A stretch of 64,000 nt of DNA from Hyphomonas polymorpha PS728 (GTDB lineage: Bacteria; Pseudomonadota; Alphaproteobacteria; Caulobacterales; Hyphomonadaceae), in the NCBI RefSeq assembly GCF_000685315.1, contig NZ_ARYM01000007.1, forward strand, positions 62,001-126,000. Direction: 5' to 3'. Numbering within the stretch: the first letter of the stretch is position 1; each line of letters opens with the position of its first letter. A model generated the notes under the pieces. It saw only the letters and a list, made by a program, of their open reading frames with translations. It searched no databases and was not told the DNA's origin. The translations under genes and the position numbers were made by a program. Positions 25,806 through 34,412 of the stretch are shown here, in pieces.

Positions 25806-27551
25806 CTAGTTCTCCCTGGAAGGATCAAGCAAGGCTTCGAGTTCGGCGCGGGAAAGCGCGCCGCGCTTCATCGGCGTGCCGGAGAGGCGCTTCATGGCGT
25901 CATCCGGGCTGGCCGCCGGTTGGCCGCCCCCGCCCTGTGAGGCAGGTTGGGCCACAGGCGTTGCGGGCCCGCTGCCCGTAGCGGCCAGCGTCAGCGTGAA
26001 ATCATTTGCCTGGCCGGGAAGTATTTCCACCACCGCGCGGTATTCGGTGCCCTTGCCGCTGACTGCGGATACCTCATACCGGCCGGGCTCAAACTCGCCG
26101 GTTGCAGCCACCTGTTTCCGCGGCGGAGCCCAGACATCCGTTGCCGGAACATCCAGCGGAATGGCAGACCAGGAAACCGCCTCGCCGGACGCGCCTTTGG
26201 GTAGGCGGAAGCTGGCTTTGACAAGGGGTATATCATCCTGCGTGGCTGCGCCTTGCGTAGCCGCAGCCGCGCGGGCGGAGAGTTCCGCACTAGTCGGCTG
26301 CGCGGCATCCTGGAAAGGCACACCGACGCCAAATTTGCGCGAGAATAGGATCTCGTAGCTGCTGGACAAATACCGCAGCTCATAAACACCCGGCTCGGCA
26401 GGCGCCGTCAGGCCCATCTTTCCGTTCTTGTGGAGCGCGTAGCCCCAGCTGTTCGTATAGACCTTTCCGGGATCTTCCGGCTTGGCGATTACAATCCGCT
26501 GGCTGCCCTGATCGGGGCCTCTCCAGGTGAAATTGAATCGCTTGCCTGGCGCGACCGTTCCGATCGCATCAAAACCACTGGATGGGGCAACAACCTCAAT
26601 CGGCTGACGCTCCACAACCCCTCTGGAAGGCAACACTAGAATAAGGTCATATTCCCCCGGCTCAGAAGGCGCTGTCACGTGGAAGGGGTTATTGCCCTTG
26701 TCGGAAGCGCCCCCTATGACGCTGTAGGATGCGCTGGTCGGCGGCGCCGGCGCGCCCCGCCGGGTAAAGCCGGCATAGTCGCTACCCTTGGCAGTGCCCT
26801 TGTAGGAAACCTTGTACGTATACCCCGCTTCTGCCTTCGGTCCGATATCGAAGAAGGCCTGCGTAGGCGGCGGGGGCTCGGCCTCCGCAATCTGGCCGAG
26901 CGCGTCGGACAGCTCCTGCCCCGTCTGCGGGCGGAGCAACAGGCCGCCCGTTGCCTCCGGAATGCAGGCCAGCGCGGATGCTTCCTGCTCGGTCAGGCCA
27001 AAGCCCACCACATGCGCGCGGATCTCGATGCCTTCTGCAGCGAGTTCCGCGGCCAAGGCGCAGGGGTCCGCCTTGCAGGTTTCCAGGCCATCGGTGACGA
27101 GGATGATATCTGCCCGCTCGGCAGTTTTCGGAATCTGTGTCCGCGCCATGCGGATGGCGTCTGTCAGCGGCGTCATGCCGTTGGGCCGGATCTGGTTGAC
27201 GCGGGAGGAAAGCGTTGCGGCGTCCTGTACGCCGGTGGGCGCAATCACTTCGATATCCGCGCAATCGCCCCGGCGCCGATGGCCATAGGCGATGACACCG
27301 AGGGGTTCGGCCGCGTTGCGTGTACGGAAATATTCTCCCATCACATCGCGCGCCACTTCGATTTTCGTCGTGCCGCCCTTGAGCTGACCCCACATGGATC
27401 CCGAAGCATCAAGGATCAGGACGGAGGCACTCTCGGCCTCCTGCGCCTGGACGGTCAGAGCCGGGCTGACAGCCAGGATCGCAGCCGCAGAAAGGCCTGC
27501 GCGTAACGCATGGCGCCGGCTGGGAAGCCATTGGGGCATACGGATTTTCAT
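25806..27551 (-). CDS. exported von Willebrand factor A domain protein
   Basis: A 581-residue protein with a long signal peptide (basic SRRHALRAG, then hydrophobic, cleavage near QAQ, residue 37). A VWA domain with the metal site DASGS at residues 48-52 follows, with the matching GMTPLTDA and VTDGLETC motifs, so the MIDAS is intact. The central and C-terminal parts are beta-rich repeats resembling each other (segments with EPGEYDL, EPGVYELRY, EPGRYEV). The proline/glutamine-rich C-terminus may be a flexible tail. It starts at an ATGA overlap with the lipoprotein gene upstream. A role in binding envelope partners or the adhesin is an inference from the operon. Confidence 0.85.
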   Translation of the reverse strand: MKIRMPQWLPSRRHALRAGLSAAAILAVSPALTVQAQEAESASVLILDASGSMWGQLKGGTTKIEVARDVMGEYFRTRNAAEPLGVIAYGHRRRGDCADIEVIAPTGVQDAATLSSRVNQIRPNGMTPLTDAIRMARTQIPKTAERADIILVTDGLETCKADPCALAAELAAEGIEIRAHVVGFGLTEQEASALACIPEATGGLLLRPQTGQELSDALGQIAEAEPPPPTQAFFDIGPKAEAGYTYKVSYKGTAKGSDYAGFTRRGAPAPPTSASYSVIGGASDKGNNPFHVTAPSEPGEYDLILVLPSRGVVERQPIEVVAPSSGFDAIGTVAPGKRFNFTWRGPDQGSQRIVIAKPEDPGKVYTNSWGYALHKNGKMGLTAPAEPGVYELRYLSSSYEILFSRKFGVGVPFQDAAQPTSAELSARAAAATQGAATQDDIPLVKASFRLPKGASGEAVSWSAIPLDVPATDVWAPPRKQVAATGEFEPGRYEVSAVSGKGTEYRAVVEILPGQANDFTLTLAATGSGPATPVAQPASQGGGGQPAASPDDAMKRLSGTPMKRGALSRAELEALLDPSREN

Positions 27552-28246
27552 TCTGATCCCTCCTCTGCTCCGACGCGCGAGAAGCGCAGAACGGGCGAGA
27601 TTATGTTTTCGGCAGCTGGAATAGTGAGCGTGGCGGTCCACCCCTCCGGGCCGCCGGAAGGATTGGCCAGTTCCACATCAATCGAACCTGACAGCCGGCC
27701 GGCCTCGTTGAGGACCAGCCGGGCGCTTCCCGAGGAGGCCGTGCTGATCGCCAGACGGCGCGGACTGCCTGCCTCATCCCGATCCCAGATCTGGTAGGCC
27801 GCGATGAAACTCCCATCGGCGGCCGCGTCCATGTCCGCTTCCGGTACGATGGGAACTTCGCTTCCATCGGCAACCCCGTTTCCGAGGGCAACGGCCACCA
27901 GGCAGAGATAGGACACGTCATCTTCCGGCGCGGCGACAATTGCCCCCTGCACACCGGCATTCAGACCACCTTCCGGATCAGCGCCAAACACGCTGCCGCC
28001 GAAGAATTCGCCCTCAAGGCCGCGGCTGAACTGCCCCCGCGCCACGGGCGCATCGGGGTTGGCAGCCGTGATCTCCCTCAGCCGGAGACCGGTCATTTCC
28101 GCGGGCATCAGCTCACAAGATTGCGGGCCCAGCTGCTCGAAGATGAATTCGGCGATGGAGGGTTTGTCCTCCGCCTGCGCGCATCCGGCAAGCACCAGAA
28201 ACGCGCAGGCGGAGAACGTCAGGGTACGTCCCACAGCCTGAACCAT
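27548..28246 (-). CDS. putative lipoprotein of unknown function
   Basis: A 232-residue protein with a lipoprotein signal (LVLAGC, lipidated Cys22). The mature part is acidic and contains LNEAGRLSGSIDVELANPSGGPEGW, but no family is recognised. Its ATG at 28246 overlaps the adhesin stop codon in a TAATG arrangement, and its own stop overlaps the VWA start (ATGA). Translational coupling with adhesin and VWA protein suggests that the three act together at the cell surface. Confidence 0.78.
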   Translation of the reverse strand: MVQAVGRTLTFSACAFLVLAGCAQAEDKPSIAEFIFEQLGPQSCELMPAEMTGLRLREITAANPDAPVARGQFSRGLEGEFFGGSVFGADPEGGLNAGVQGAIVAAPEDDVSYLCLVAVALGNGVADGSEVPIVPEADMDAAADGSFIAAYQIWDRDEAGSPRRLAISTASSGSARLVLNEAGRLSGSIDVELANPSGGPEGWTATLTIPAAENIISPVLRFSRVGAEEGSE

Positions 28247-30414
28247 TACCACCCCCAGCTCACGCCGGCGCGGCCACCTATCTGGCCGGAGCGCAGGCCC
28301 GCGCCAACGCCAACATTGACGAAGACGTTTTCACGGACTTTGCCGATGGCGCCGAAGCCTGCCGCGCTGGAATTGTCGAAATAGCCAAGATTGGCCGAAA
28401 CGGCGAATTCCTGATCAGGTTGCAGCACCTGCGCGCCGCCGAGCGCCATTGCCATGGCGACCCCATCGGCCTGCTTACGGAACCGCTCACCCGTCTGACG
28501 GACGGAGGTTTCCAGCCCGTCCACCCGCGCAAACCAGGGCTCCATGTCCATAGTGGCAAGGTTGCCCGCACCATCTGCAGTGACCGCATAAACCGGGCCG
28601 GACTGCGCGGCGCGGCTCTCTGCCGAGTTGATCCCTGCAAGGGTGTAAGTGTTGCTGGCCGAACCAATGGCCACCTGATTGGCGCGGGTGGTTTCTACGC
28701 CCTGCCCGATGGCCACGGAATTGTCGAAGCCAGCAATCGCCCCCTGACCAATGGCCGTAGACTGAGCACCCGTTGCCTGCGCGCCGGCGCCGAGGGCCGT
28801 GCTGCCCGCCTGGCTGGCATTGGAGGCCGCGCCAAGGGCCAGCGCGTCAGAGGCGCCGGTCGTCCCAACAGTCGCGCCCGATTGCAGATTAGCCAACTGC
28901 GTGGCGGCGTCCTGAAGTGCTGTCTGCAGCGTCGTGAGCTGGGCCTGAAGCGCGGCAATTTCCGCCGCATTCGGCCCGCCACCACCGCCGCCGGCATTAA
29001 TCGCGGCGATATCGGTGGTGTTGGTGCCCAGCTGCGAACTGATGGCGCTGATCGCGCCGGTGACGCTGCCATAATTCGTTCCGAGAACGGAGAAGGTAGG
29101 CGAGGTAAACGTCGCCGAAACTGGGTCCCAGGCCGCCCCGCCGCCTAACGCCAAAGCAATTGGCGTCAGGTCTGCACTGGCCCCGCCGCCAGCCACAGTC
29201 GCCATCGCCGCAGAAAGCTGACGCAGGTTTACAGCATCGGTCGCAGCAATGGCATCGGCCACATGGATCAGGTTACGTTCATTGCCGTCCGAGCCGATAG
29301 AGACCGAATACTCCCGGTCGGCAAGGGCTTCATAGCCTATGGCCGTCGCGCCCAACGCCGTTGCGGTTGACCGTACCCCGAAGGCAGAGCTGTATTCGGC
29401 GCCAGCAATGTTCAGAAATCCGAACGCGACACTGCGATCTCCGTTGGCGGAGTTAAAATAACCATAGGCACTGCTGCTGTCGCCATTGGCCGAATTGATG
29501 AAACCAAACGCATTACTGGCATTGCCGATAGCGGCCGAACCATTGCCGAAAGCAGAGCTATACTCTCCATACGCCGAGTTCAGACGGCCAAAGGCGTTGC
29601 CACCAATGGCATCCACAGTGTTCCTGCTACCAAACGCGCCCCCTTCCAGCGCATTTGAATAGTTGAACCAGCCAAAAGCGAGAGCTTCTTCACCGTTCGC
29701 AACGTTTTCTCCGCCAACTGCGACGGAATTGAAACTACTGGCGCCATTGAACGCCCCTAGCGCCACGGACTGAAAACCGGTTGCTGTATTCACATATCCG
29801 AACGCAGAGCTGTTGGCGCCGATAGTAGAGTTGGAAGACCCAAAGGCCGAGCTCCGTATACCGGTCGCAATGTTGCCTGCGCCAAATGCTATTGAATCTA
29901 GACCTGTGGCGTCATTGCTCCTGCCGATCGCCGCACCATAGTCGCCTGATACAAAGTTGTTGGAGCCGATGGCTGTACCATACTCGGAAGCGGCACGGTT
30001 ATTCCGTCCTACCGCCACCCCATTGGTTTCGTCAGCCGCATTATCAGCGCCCAAAGCTACGCTGTATCTGCCCGCCGCCGTATTGAAGTAGCCAAACGCG
30101 CTACTATAGTCCCCTAAGCTTTCACTGCCCGCACCGAAAGCGCTACTCACCATCCCCAGGGCCGTATTGCCATTCCCATAAGCGGAACTCCAAACACCGT
30201 CGGCGAGGTTGTCATAACCATAAGCGCTTGAGGTTTCTTCGCACGCGGCATTGCCCTCTCCATCCTGCGATCCCTCGGGCGGAAAACCGTCCAGACAGAC
30301 GCGCCCCTGTGCCTGAGCGCCCTGCGCGGCGCCAAGCGCAACGGCCAGAAAAGAGGCGCCCACCGCCCAGCGGGCGTTGCGTCCGGATACAGATTTTCGG
30401 CTGATGGCTGTCAT
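28246..30414 (-). CDS. trimeric autotransporter-like adhesin (YadA/Hep_Hag family)
   Basis: A 722-residue protein. Signal peptide ends near AQA (residue 36). A head of 22 consecutive 14-residue repeats spans residues 63-370. A YadA-type neck (VADAIAATDAVNLRQL, about 385-400) follows, then a coiled stalk stretch with heptad-like AEIAALQAQLTTLQTALQ, a second short head (LALGAASNASQAGSTALGAG), and a C-terminal YadA anchor domain ending in an aromatic residue (VSWGW). Such proteins form trimers whose anchors make one outer-membrane barrel. The ATG at 30414 opens right at the basic signal peptide. It is the first gene of a four-gene operon and divergent from an ECF sigma factor. Attachment to surfaces or other cells is the expected role. 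Confidence 0.92.
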   Translation of the reverse strand: MTAISRKSVSGRNARWAVGASFLAVALGAAQGAQAQGRVCLDGFPPEGSQDGEGNAACEETSSAYGYDNLADGVWSSAYGNGNTALGMVSSAFGAGSESLGDYSSAFGYFNTAAGRYSVALGADNAADETNGVAVGRNNRAASEYGTAIGSNNFVSGDYGAAIGRSNDATGLDSIAFGAGNIATGIRSSAFGSSNSTIGANSSAFGYVNTATGFQSVALGAFNGASSFNSVAVGGENVANGEEALAFGWFNYSNALEGGAFGSRNTVDAIGGNAFGRLNSAYGEYSSAFGNGSAAIGNASNAFGFINSANGDSSSAYGYFNSANGDRSVAFGFLNIAGAEYSSAFGVRSTATALGATAIGYEALADREYSVSIGSDGNERNLIHVADAIAATDAVNLRQLSAAMATVAGGGASADLTPIALALGGGAAWDPVSATFTSPTFSVLGTNYGSVTGAISAISSQLGTNTTDIAAINAGGGGGGPNAAEIAALQAQLTTLQTALQDAATQLANLQSGATVGTTGASDALALGAASNASQAGSTALGAGAQATGAQSTAIGQGAIAGFDNSVAIGQGVETTRANQVAIGSASNTYTLAGINSAESRAAQSGPVYAVTADGAGNLATMDMEPWFARVDGLETSVRQTGERFRKQADGVAMAMALGGAQVLQPDQEFAVSANLGYFDNSSAAGFGAIGKVRENVFVNVGVGAGLRSGQIGGRAGVSWGW
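29305..30228 (-). repeat. 22 tandem 42-bp coding repeats (adhesin head)
   Basis: Twenty-two units of 14 residues with consensus S-A-[FY]-G-x-x-N-x-A-x-G-x-x-S run without any gap or register change. At DNA level the units have diverged, so it is a protein-level repeat and not a simple tandem DNA array. Confidence 0.9.
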
Positions 30415-30579
30415 TGAGATAACTCCTGTTCCCCTAAGGCTCGTGACGGATGGGCCGCGATTTTTCGGGCGCATTCAAAAGCCAGAACGGGATGCCAGCC
30501 TCAGACCGGACATGGCCTGCGCGGAGCTTTCACAATCCGGGATGATTTTTTTCTGGCCTTTAGCGATTCCGCTGGTACG

Positions 30580-30585
30580 TATAAT
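30580..30585 (+). promoter_or_regulatory. candidate -10 element TATAAT for the ECF sigma gene
   Basis: A perfect TATAAT stands 46 bp upstream of the chosen ATG of the sigma gene, in an AT-richer patch of an otherwise GC-rich intergenic region. No strong -35 box is visible at the usual distance. Confidence 0.35.
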
Positions 30586-30631
30586 CGTGAGTGTGGGTCG
30601 GGGGACGGCGCTGCGGAGGGTGCCTTTTCTG

Positions 30632-31225
30632 ATGTACAATCAAGGTTCTGGACGGCCGCCAGAGATTCTGGCCGCTGCAGACAGGCTCGTTCCGGCATTG
30701 TGGGAAGATCTGCGCCGGGTCGCCCGGCGCGAGCGCCGCCGTGTTGGCGCAGGACACACACTGCAAACCACGGCGCTGGTCAGCGAGACCTGGCTGAAAC
30801 TGCGCCGCAAGGAAAACTTTCTCGACGATCAGCACTTCCTGCGCGCTGCTGCAATCGCCATGCGTTCAGTTCTTATCGACCATGCGCGGGCGCGGCTTGC
30901 GGCAAAAAGGGGATCTGGAAAAATAGATCCGCTTACAGATGACATTGAGCCTTTCTGGGAAAGCGACGAACGCCTGGTCGAACTGGATGAAGCGCTGACA
31001 CGGCTGGGCAAGCTCAACCCTCGCCTGGCTGAGGTGGTCGAACTTCGGTTTTTTGGCGGATATACCGAAATTCAGGCGGCAGACATTCTTGGCGTGACAG
31101 ACCGCACCATAAGGCGTGACTGGATCAAGGCCCGCGCCTGGCTTTACCGTGAATTGTCAGGCACGCCGATTGAGCCGCCTGAGCTTACGGAACCAGGCCA
31201 AAACGGTCCCGCAGGGTCCGAATAA
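30632..31225 (+). CDS. ECF sigma factor, ECF43/TIGR02999 type
   Basis: A 197-residue ECF sigma. Region 2 (about residues 12-90) includes HTLQTTALVSETWLKL, where most ECFs have acidic DAED; here the four positions read QTTA (45-48). ATALVSETW-like sequences and IDHARARLAAKR mark the ECF43 group. Region 4 (about 128-185) contains ELRFFGGYTEIQAADILGVTDRTIRRDW. In this group the acidic residues are known to be replaced by phosphorylatable threonine, and a Ser/Thr kinase gene usually lies beside it. Here the kinase gene is convergent and overlaps by 41 bp. The ATG at 30632 follows a GGAGGG at slightly long spacing; the frame is open further upstream. Confidence 0.88.
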   Translation: MYNQGSGRPPEILAAADRLVPALWEDLRRVARRERRRVGAGHTLQTTALVSETWLKLRRKENFLDDQHFLRAAAIAMRSVLIDHARARLAAKRGSGKIDPLTDDIEPFWESDERLVELDEALTRLGKLNPRLAEVVELRFFGGYTEIQAADILGVTDRTIRRDWIKARAWLYRELSGTPIEPPELTEPGQNGPAGSE

Positions 31226-33578
31226 CCTCCATCTGGCTGGCCGCGCCTGCGCCCAGCGGCGCCAATGCCAGCTCTGCCTGCGCCAACAGACCGGCCGCCT
31301 GCTGCGTGTCGCCCTTCTCTGCAAAGGCCCGCGCCATCATGATCGCGATAATGCCGGCGGCCGGATGGGCCTCTCCGACAGCTTCGGTCACGCGCGTATA
31401 GCCATCCTCCGCGACACGGAATGACAGGAGCTGTTCCCCCGCATCGCTGAGTGCCTCACTGACCCCTGCAATGGCAGAGGCATAGTGGATGCTGCCCGGC
31501 CCGGCATGTTCGAGGGCCATGTCTGCCCCTTCGCGAAGATAGGGCAGCGCATCTTCCGGCCGGCCAAGCCGCAGCAGCGTCTTGCCGTAATTGTTGAGCA
31601 AGGCAGACGTCGCCGCTGAGGCCCCATACAACTCCCTACGCAGATAGACGGCCTCCCGGAACAGAGGCTCGGCCGCTTCGGGCCTTCCGGACAGCGTTTC
31701 AATCGCGGCGAGATTGTTCAGGGTGTTGAGGGCGTCCGGGCTATTGTCGAGCGCGGCCACCCGCCACACTTCCAGCGCCTGGCGAAACGCTGCTGCGGCC
31801 TCGTCCCGCCGGCCTGCAGCCGTCAGCATGACACCAAGGTCGTTATGGAATACGCCGGTATGCCGATGATGTGCGCCGCTTAACCGGACGCGCTCAGGCA
31901 GGTGCGCCTGAAGCAGGGATATGGCACCCTCTATATCCCCCCTGTCGCGCAGAATCCGTGCCTCCACCAGCCGGCTATCCACCAACCGCCGCCGCCAGAG
32001 TGCAGCATCCCTGTTCCAGAATTCCTGGGCCAGTGTCAGCTGTTCCTCGGCCGCCTCAAGGTCTGCTGTACGCAGATGATATTGCGCCAGGTCGTATTGC
32101 GCCGCCGCGCGCACGCCCGGCTCTGTTTCAGACGCCTCAACGATGCGCTTCAGGAGCGGCGCTGCCGCCTCATAGTCGCCGAGATAGAGGTAAAGCTCCG
32201 CCAGCGTGTGCATGACGGGACCTCCCTTGGCCGCATCATTGGCGAACATCTCTGTCACCTGGCCCGCCGCCGTTTCGAGAATCTCCCGCGCGCTGGTTTC
32301 TGTGCCGCCAGCAGTATCTGCCGCGTCGCGCAGCATGAAATAGAGATATTGCTGGACGGCCTCGAGGCGCGCCTGTTCCCGCAGAGCTGTGTCACGCTCG
32401 ATACGGGCTTCCTGTGCCTGCCAGAGCGAAGCGCTGAGGCCGAGACCAAGACTGGCCACAAGGGCCGCTGCCGCCGCCACCTGCCACCGCCGGCGCAACA
32501 GGAACCTGCCGGTCGCATAACCCCGTTCCTTCAGACGCGCTGACACCGCGTCTCCGGCAAGCGCTCTGGTTAAATCCTCCCGGAACGCGTCCACTGACGG
32601 ATACCGGTCCGCCGGCTTCTTGGACAGCGCCTTGGCCAGCACCGCATCAAGATCGCGGATCAGAGCGCTGCCCGGCTTCGATGTGCGCGTTGAGAGCGCC
32701 ACAGGCATTTCTTCTGCTGCGCGGCGGGCAGCAGTCTGGACGGGTGCCCCGGACAGGGCGAGCGGCGGCTGACCTGCCAGCAATGCATAGAGGGTCGCGG
32801 CCAAGCCATAGACATCGCTGGCTGCGGTGGCCGGTTCACCGGCGAGCAACTCGGGGGCCGCATAGTCCAACGAGAGCGGCGCTGTGCCCAGCTCATCGCC
32901 GCCAGCCAACCGGGCGACGCCGAAATCGATCACCCGCGCCCGGCCGGCCTCATCGATCAGAATGTTCGATGGCTTGATGTCGCGATGAACGATCAGCTTG
33001 CCATGCGCATGCACCATCGCTTCGCAGGCCTGCACGACCATGGCGACAATCTCTCGCGGCGCGGCATCCTGCTGACGTGCCCATACATCAATGGGGGCCC
33101 CGTTGGCGTATTCCATCACCATCCATGGCCACCCGTCCGGTCCGCCGCCCCCATCCAGAAGGCGCGCTATGCCGGGATGCTCCAGCCGCGCCAGGAACTG
33201 GCGTTCGCTCTCGAACAGGGCCCAATGCTCTGGCGCCAGCGGCTGCATCAGCTTGAGCGCTGCTTCCTGCTCATAGAGGCCATCTGCGCGATGCACGCGG
33301 TAAACAGTGCCCATCCCGCCGCGCCCGATGACAGAATCGATACGCCAGGCGCCCAGCCGCGCGCCCACCGGCATCAAGGCACTCTCCTCTCCCATAAGGG
33401 GGGGCTCAAGGAACTGCTCGCTGTCGCCGGCGAAATCGAGGAGAGAGAGCACCTCCGCGATCAGCGCGGCATCTTCCGTCTGTGCACGCACGAAAACAGC
33501 GCGTTCCTCAGGGGGCAATTCCAGAGCCGCATCCAGAAGCGCCTCCACCTGCGGCCAGTTCGGCATATTATGATTCAT
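31185..33578 (-). CDS. transmembrane Ser/Thr protein kinase with TPR-like C-terminal domain
   Basis: A 797-residue protein. A helical N-terminal segment (about 1-70) precedes a Hanks-type kinase domain (about 78-345) with glycine loop GRGGMG (85-90), Lys109, HRDIKPSN (catalytic Asp200, Asn205) and DFG (218-220), so it should be active. One membrane helix follows near 366-386. The remaining roughly 400 residues are alanine-rich helical pairs typical of TPR repeats, placed outside the cytoplasm. This topology suggests a sensor kinase that reads a periplasmic signal. It is convergent with the ECF sigma gene and its probable substrate is that sigma factor. It also faces a divergent lipoprotein gene at 33763. 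Confidence 0.92.
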   Translation of the reverse strand: MNHNMPNWPQVEALLDAALELPPEERAVFVRAQTEDAALIAEVLSLLDFAGDSEQFLEPPLMGEESALMPVGARLGAWRIDSVIGRGGMGTVYRVHRADGLYEQEAALKLMQPLAPEHWALFESERQFLARLEHPGIARLLDGGGGPDGWPWMVMEYANGAPIDVWARQQDAAPREIVAMVVQACEAMVHAHGKLIVHRDIKPSNILIDEAGRARVIDFGVARLAGGDELGTAPLSLDYAAPELLAGEPATAASDVYGLAATLYALLAGQPPLALSGAPVQTAARRAAEEMPVALSTRTSKPGSALIRDLDAVLAKALSKKPADRYPSVDAFREDLTRALAGDAVSARLKERGYATGRFLLRRRWQVAAAAALVASLGLGLSASLWQAQEARIERDTALREQARLEAVQQYLYFMLRDAADTAGGTETSAREILETAAGQVTEMFANDAAKGGPVMHTLAELYLYLGDYEAAAPLLKRIVEASETEPGVRAAAQYDLAQYHLRTADLEAAEEQLTLAQEFWNRDAALWRRRLVDSRLVEARILRDRGDIEGAISLLQAHLPERVRLSGAHHRHTGVFHNDLGVMLTAAGRRDEAAAAFRQALEVWRVAALDNSPDALNTLNNLAAIETLSGRPEAAEPLFREAVYLRRELYGASAATSALLNNYGKTLLRLGRPEDALPYLREGADMALEHAGPGSIHYASAIAGVSEALSDAGEQLLSFRVAEDGYTRVTEAVGEAHPAAGIIAIMMARAFAEKGDTQQAAGLLAQAELALAPLGAGAASQMEVIRTLRDRFGLVP

Positions 33579-33762
33579 TCGCTCTTTCCCGCGGCGCGCA
33601 GCAATGGTTCACCATTTTGCCGGTGGATTCAAACATTTCCGTTCGTCGGGCCTGAAAAATCCAGGCTGGCGGGGAAGCTTTTTCCCGAATGTCCGGAATG
33701 GCTCCGGCCCTGCGTTCTTTCTCTCAAGCAGGCACATCTGCACTGAACAAAGGAGAGACAGA

Positions 33763-34302
33763 ATGGCAAAGGCAACCGCATTTGGAGCGCCGGCGCTCCT
33801 CATCGCTGCCCTGATGTTGACAGCGTGCGGAGATAGCACAACCGGCGCCTCCGCCTCCAGCGGCAGGAAGGTGGAAGGCCCCTCCGAGCCCGCCAGCAGT
33901 CCGTCCCGGATCGTGGAACCTGGCACCGAAGGCGCCATCGCGGTGACCATCAACGCCACCACCGAGTTCGACGCGGGCTGTATGCTCAACCCCAGCCTGG
34001 AGAACCCCAGCGGCGAGCAATTCACCCTCTACGCCGATATTGGCGGCCGCCGCGGCGAGGCGGGCGCTGTCAGCGCGCTGCTTTCCGGAGAAGACGCCCT
34101 CACCATGGAAATTACCGGCTACACTGATTTCGGCGGACAGATCGGCCCGACAGGACTCAGCGGCCGCTGTGAAGTGCTCGATCTGGTCATCGGCAATGTG
34201 CGTTGCCGCGAAGGCATCGGCATGGAAGGAAAGATCGGCCCCTGCCCGGCGCCGGTCAGCTTCAGCATTGCGCCGATTGTCCGCTCCCTGCGGACTAAAT
34301 AG
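33763..34302 (+). CDS. small putative lipoprotein
   Basis: A 179-residue protein with a lipoprotein signal (ALMLTAC, lipidated Cys22) and a strong AGGAGAG ribosome site. A serine/proline-rich linker precedes a compact beta-rich domain with cysteines (CMLNPSLENPSGEQF, RCEVLDL, CREGI, GPCPAP) that probably form disulfides. No family is recognised. It is divergent from the kinase gene (184 bp between starts), so it could be a target or sensor partner of that pathway. Confidence 0.78.
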   Translation: MAKATAFGAPALLIAALMLTACGDSTTGASASSGRKVEGPSEPASSPSRIVEPGTEGAIAVTINATTEFDAGCMLNPSLENPSGEQFTLYADIGGRRGEAGAVSALLSGEDALTMEITGYTDFGGQIGPTGLSGRCEVLDLVIGNVRCREGIGMEGKIGPCPAPVSFSIAPIVRSLRTK

Positions 34303-34334
34303 CAATTTCCGGGATTATCCTGACCCGCGAGTTA

Positions 34335-34372
34335 TCCGGGACACCGCTGCTCTGAACACACGGTGTCCCGGA
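34335..34372. terminator. 12-bp perfect hairpin between convergent genes
   Basis: TCCGGGACACCG (34335-34346) pairs perfectly with CGGTGTCCCGGA (34361-34372) around a 14-nt loop. It lies 32 bp past one stop codon and 40 bp before the stop of the convergent gene, where a terminator is expected. There is no U-tract on either strand, so efficiency is doubtful. Confidence 0.45.
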
Positions 34373-34412
34373 AGGCTGCGCAATCTGGCGAAGGCAGGGC
34401 TGTCTTCGCCGT

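Noticed and set aside
29305-30228. regular 42-bp periodicity that could suggest a CRISPR or satellite array
   Set aside because: Units are not conserved at DNA level and encode in-frame 14-residue adhesin repeats.
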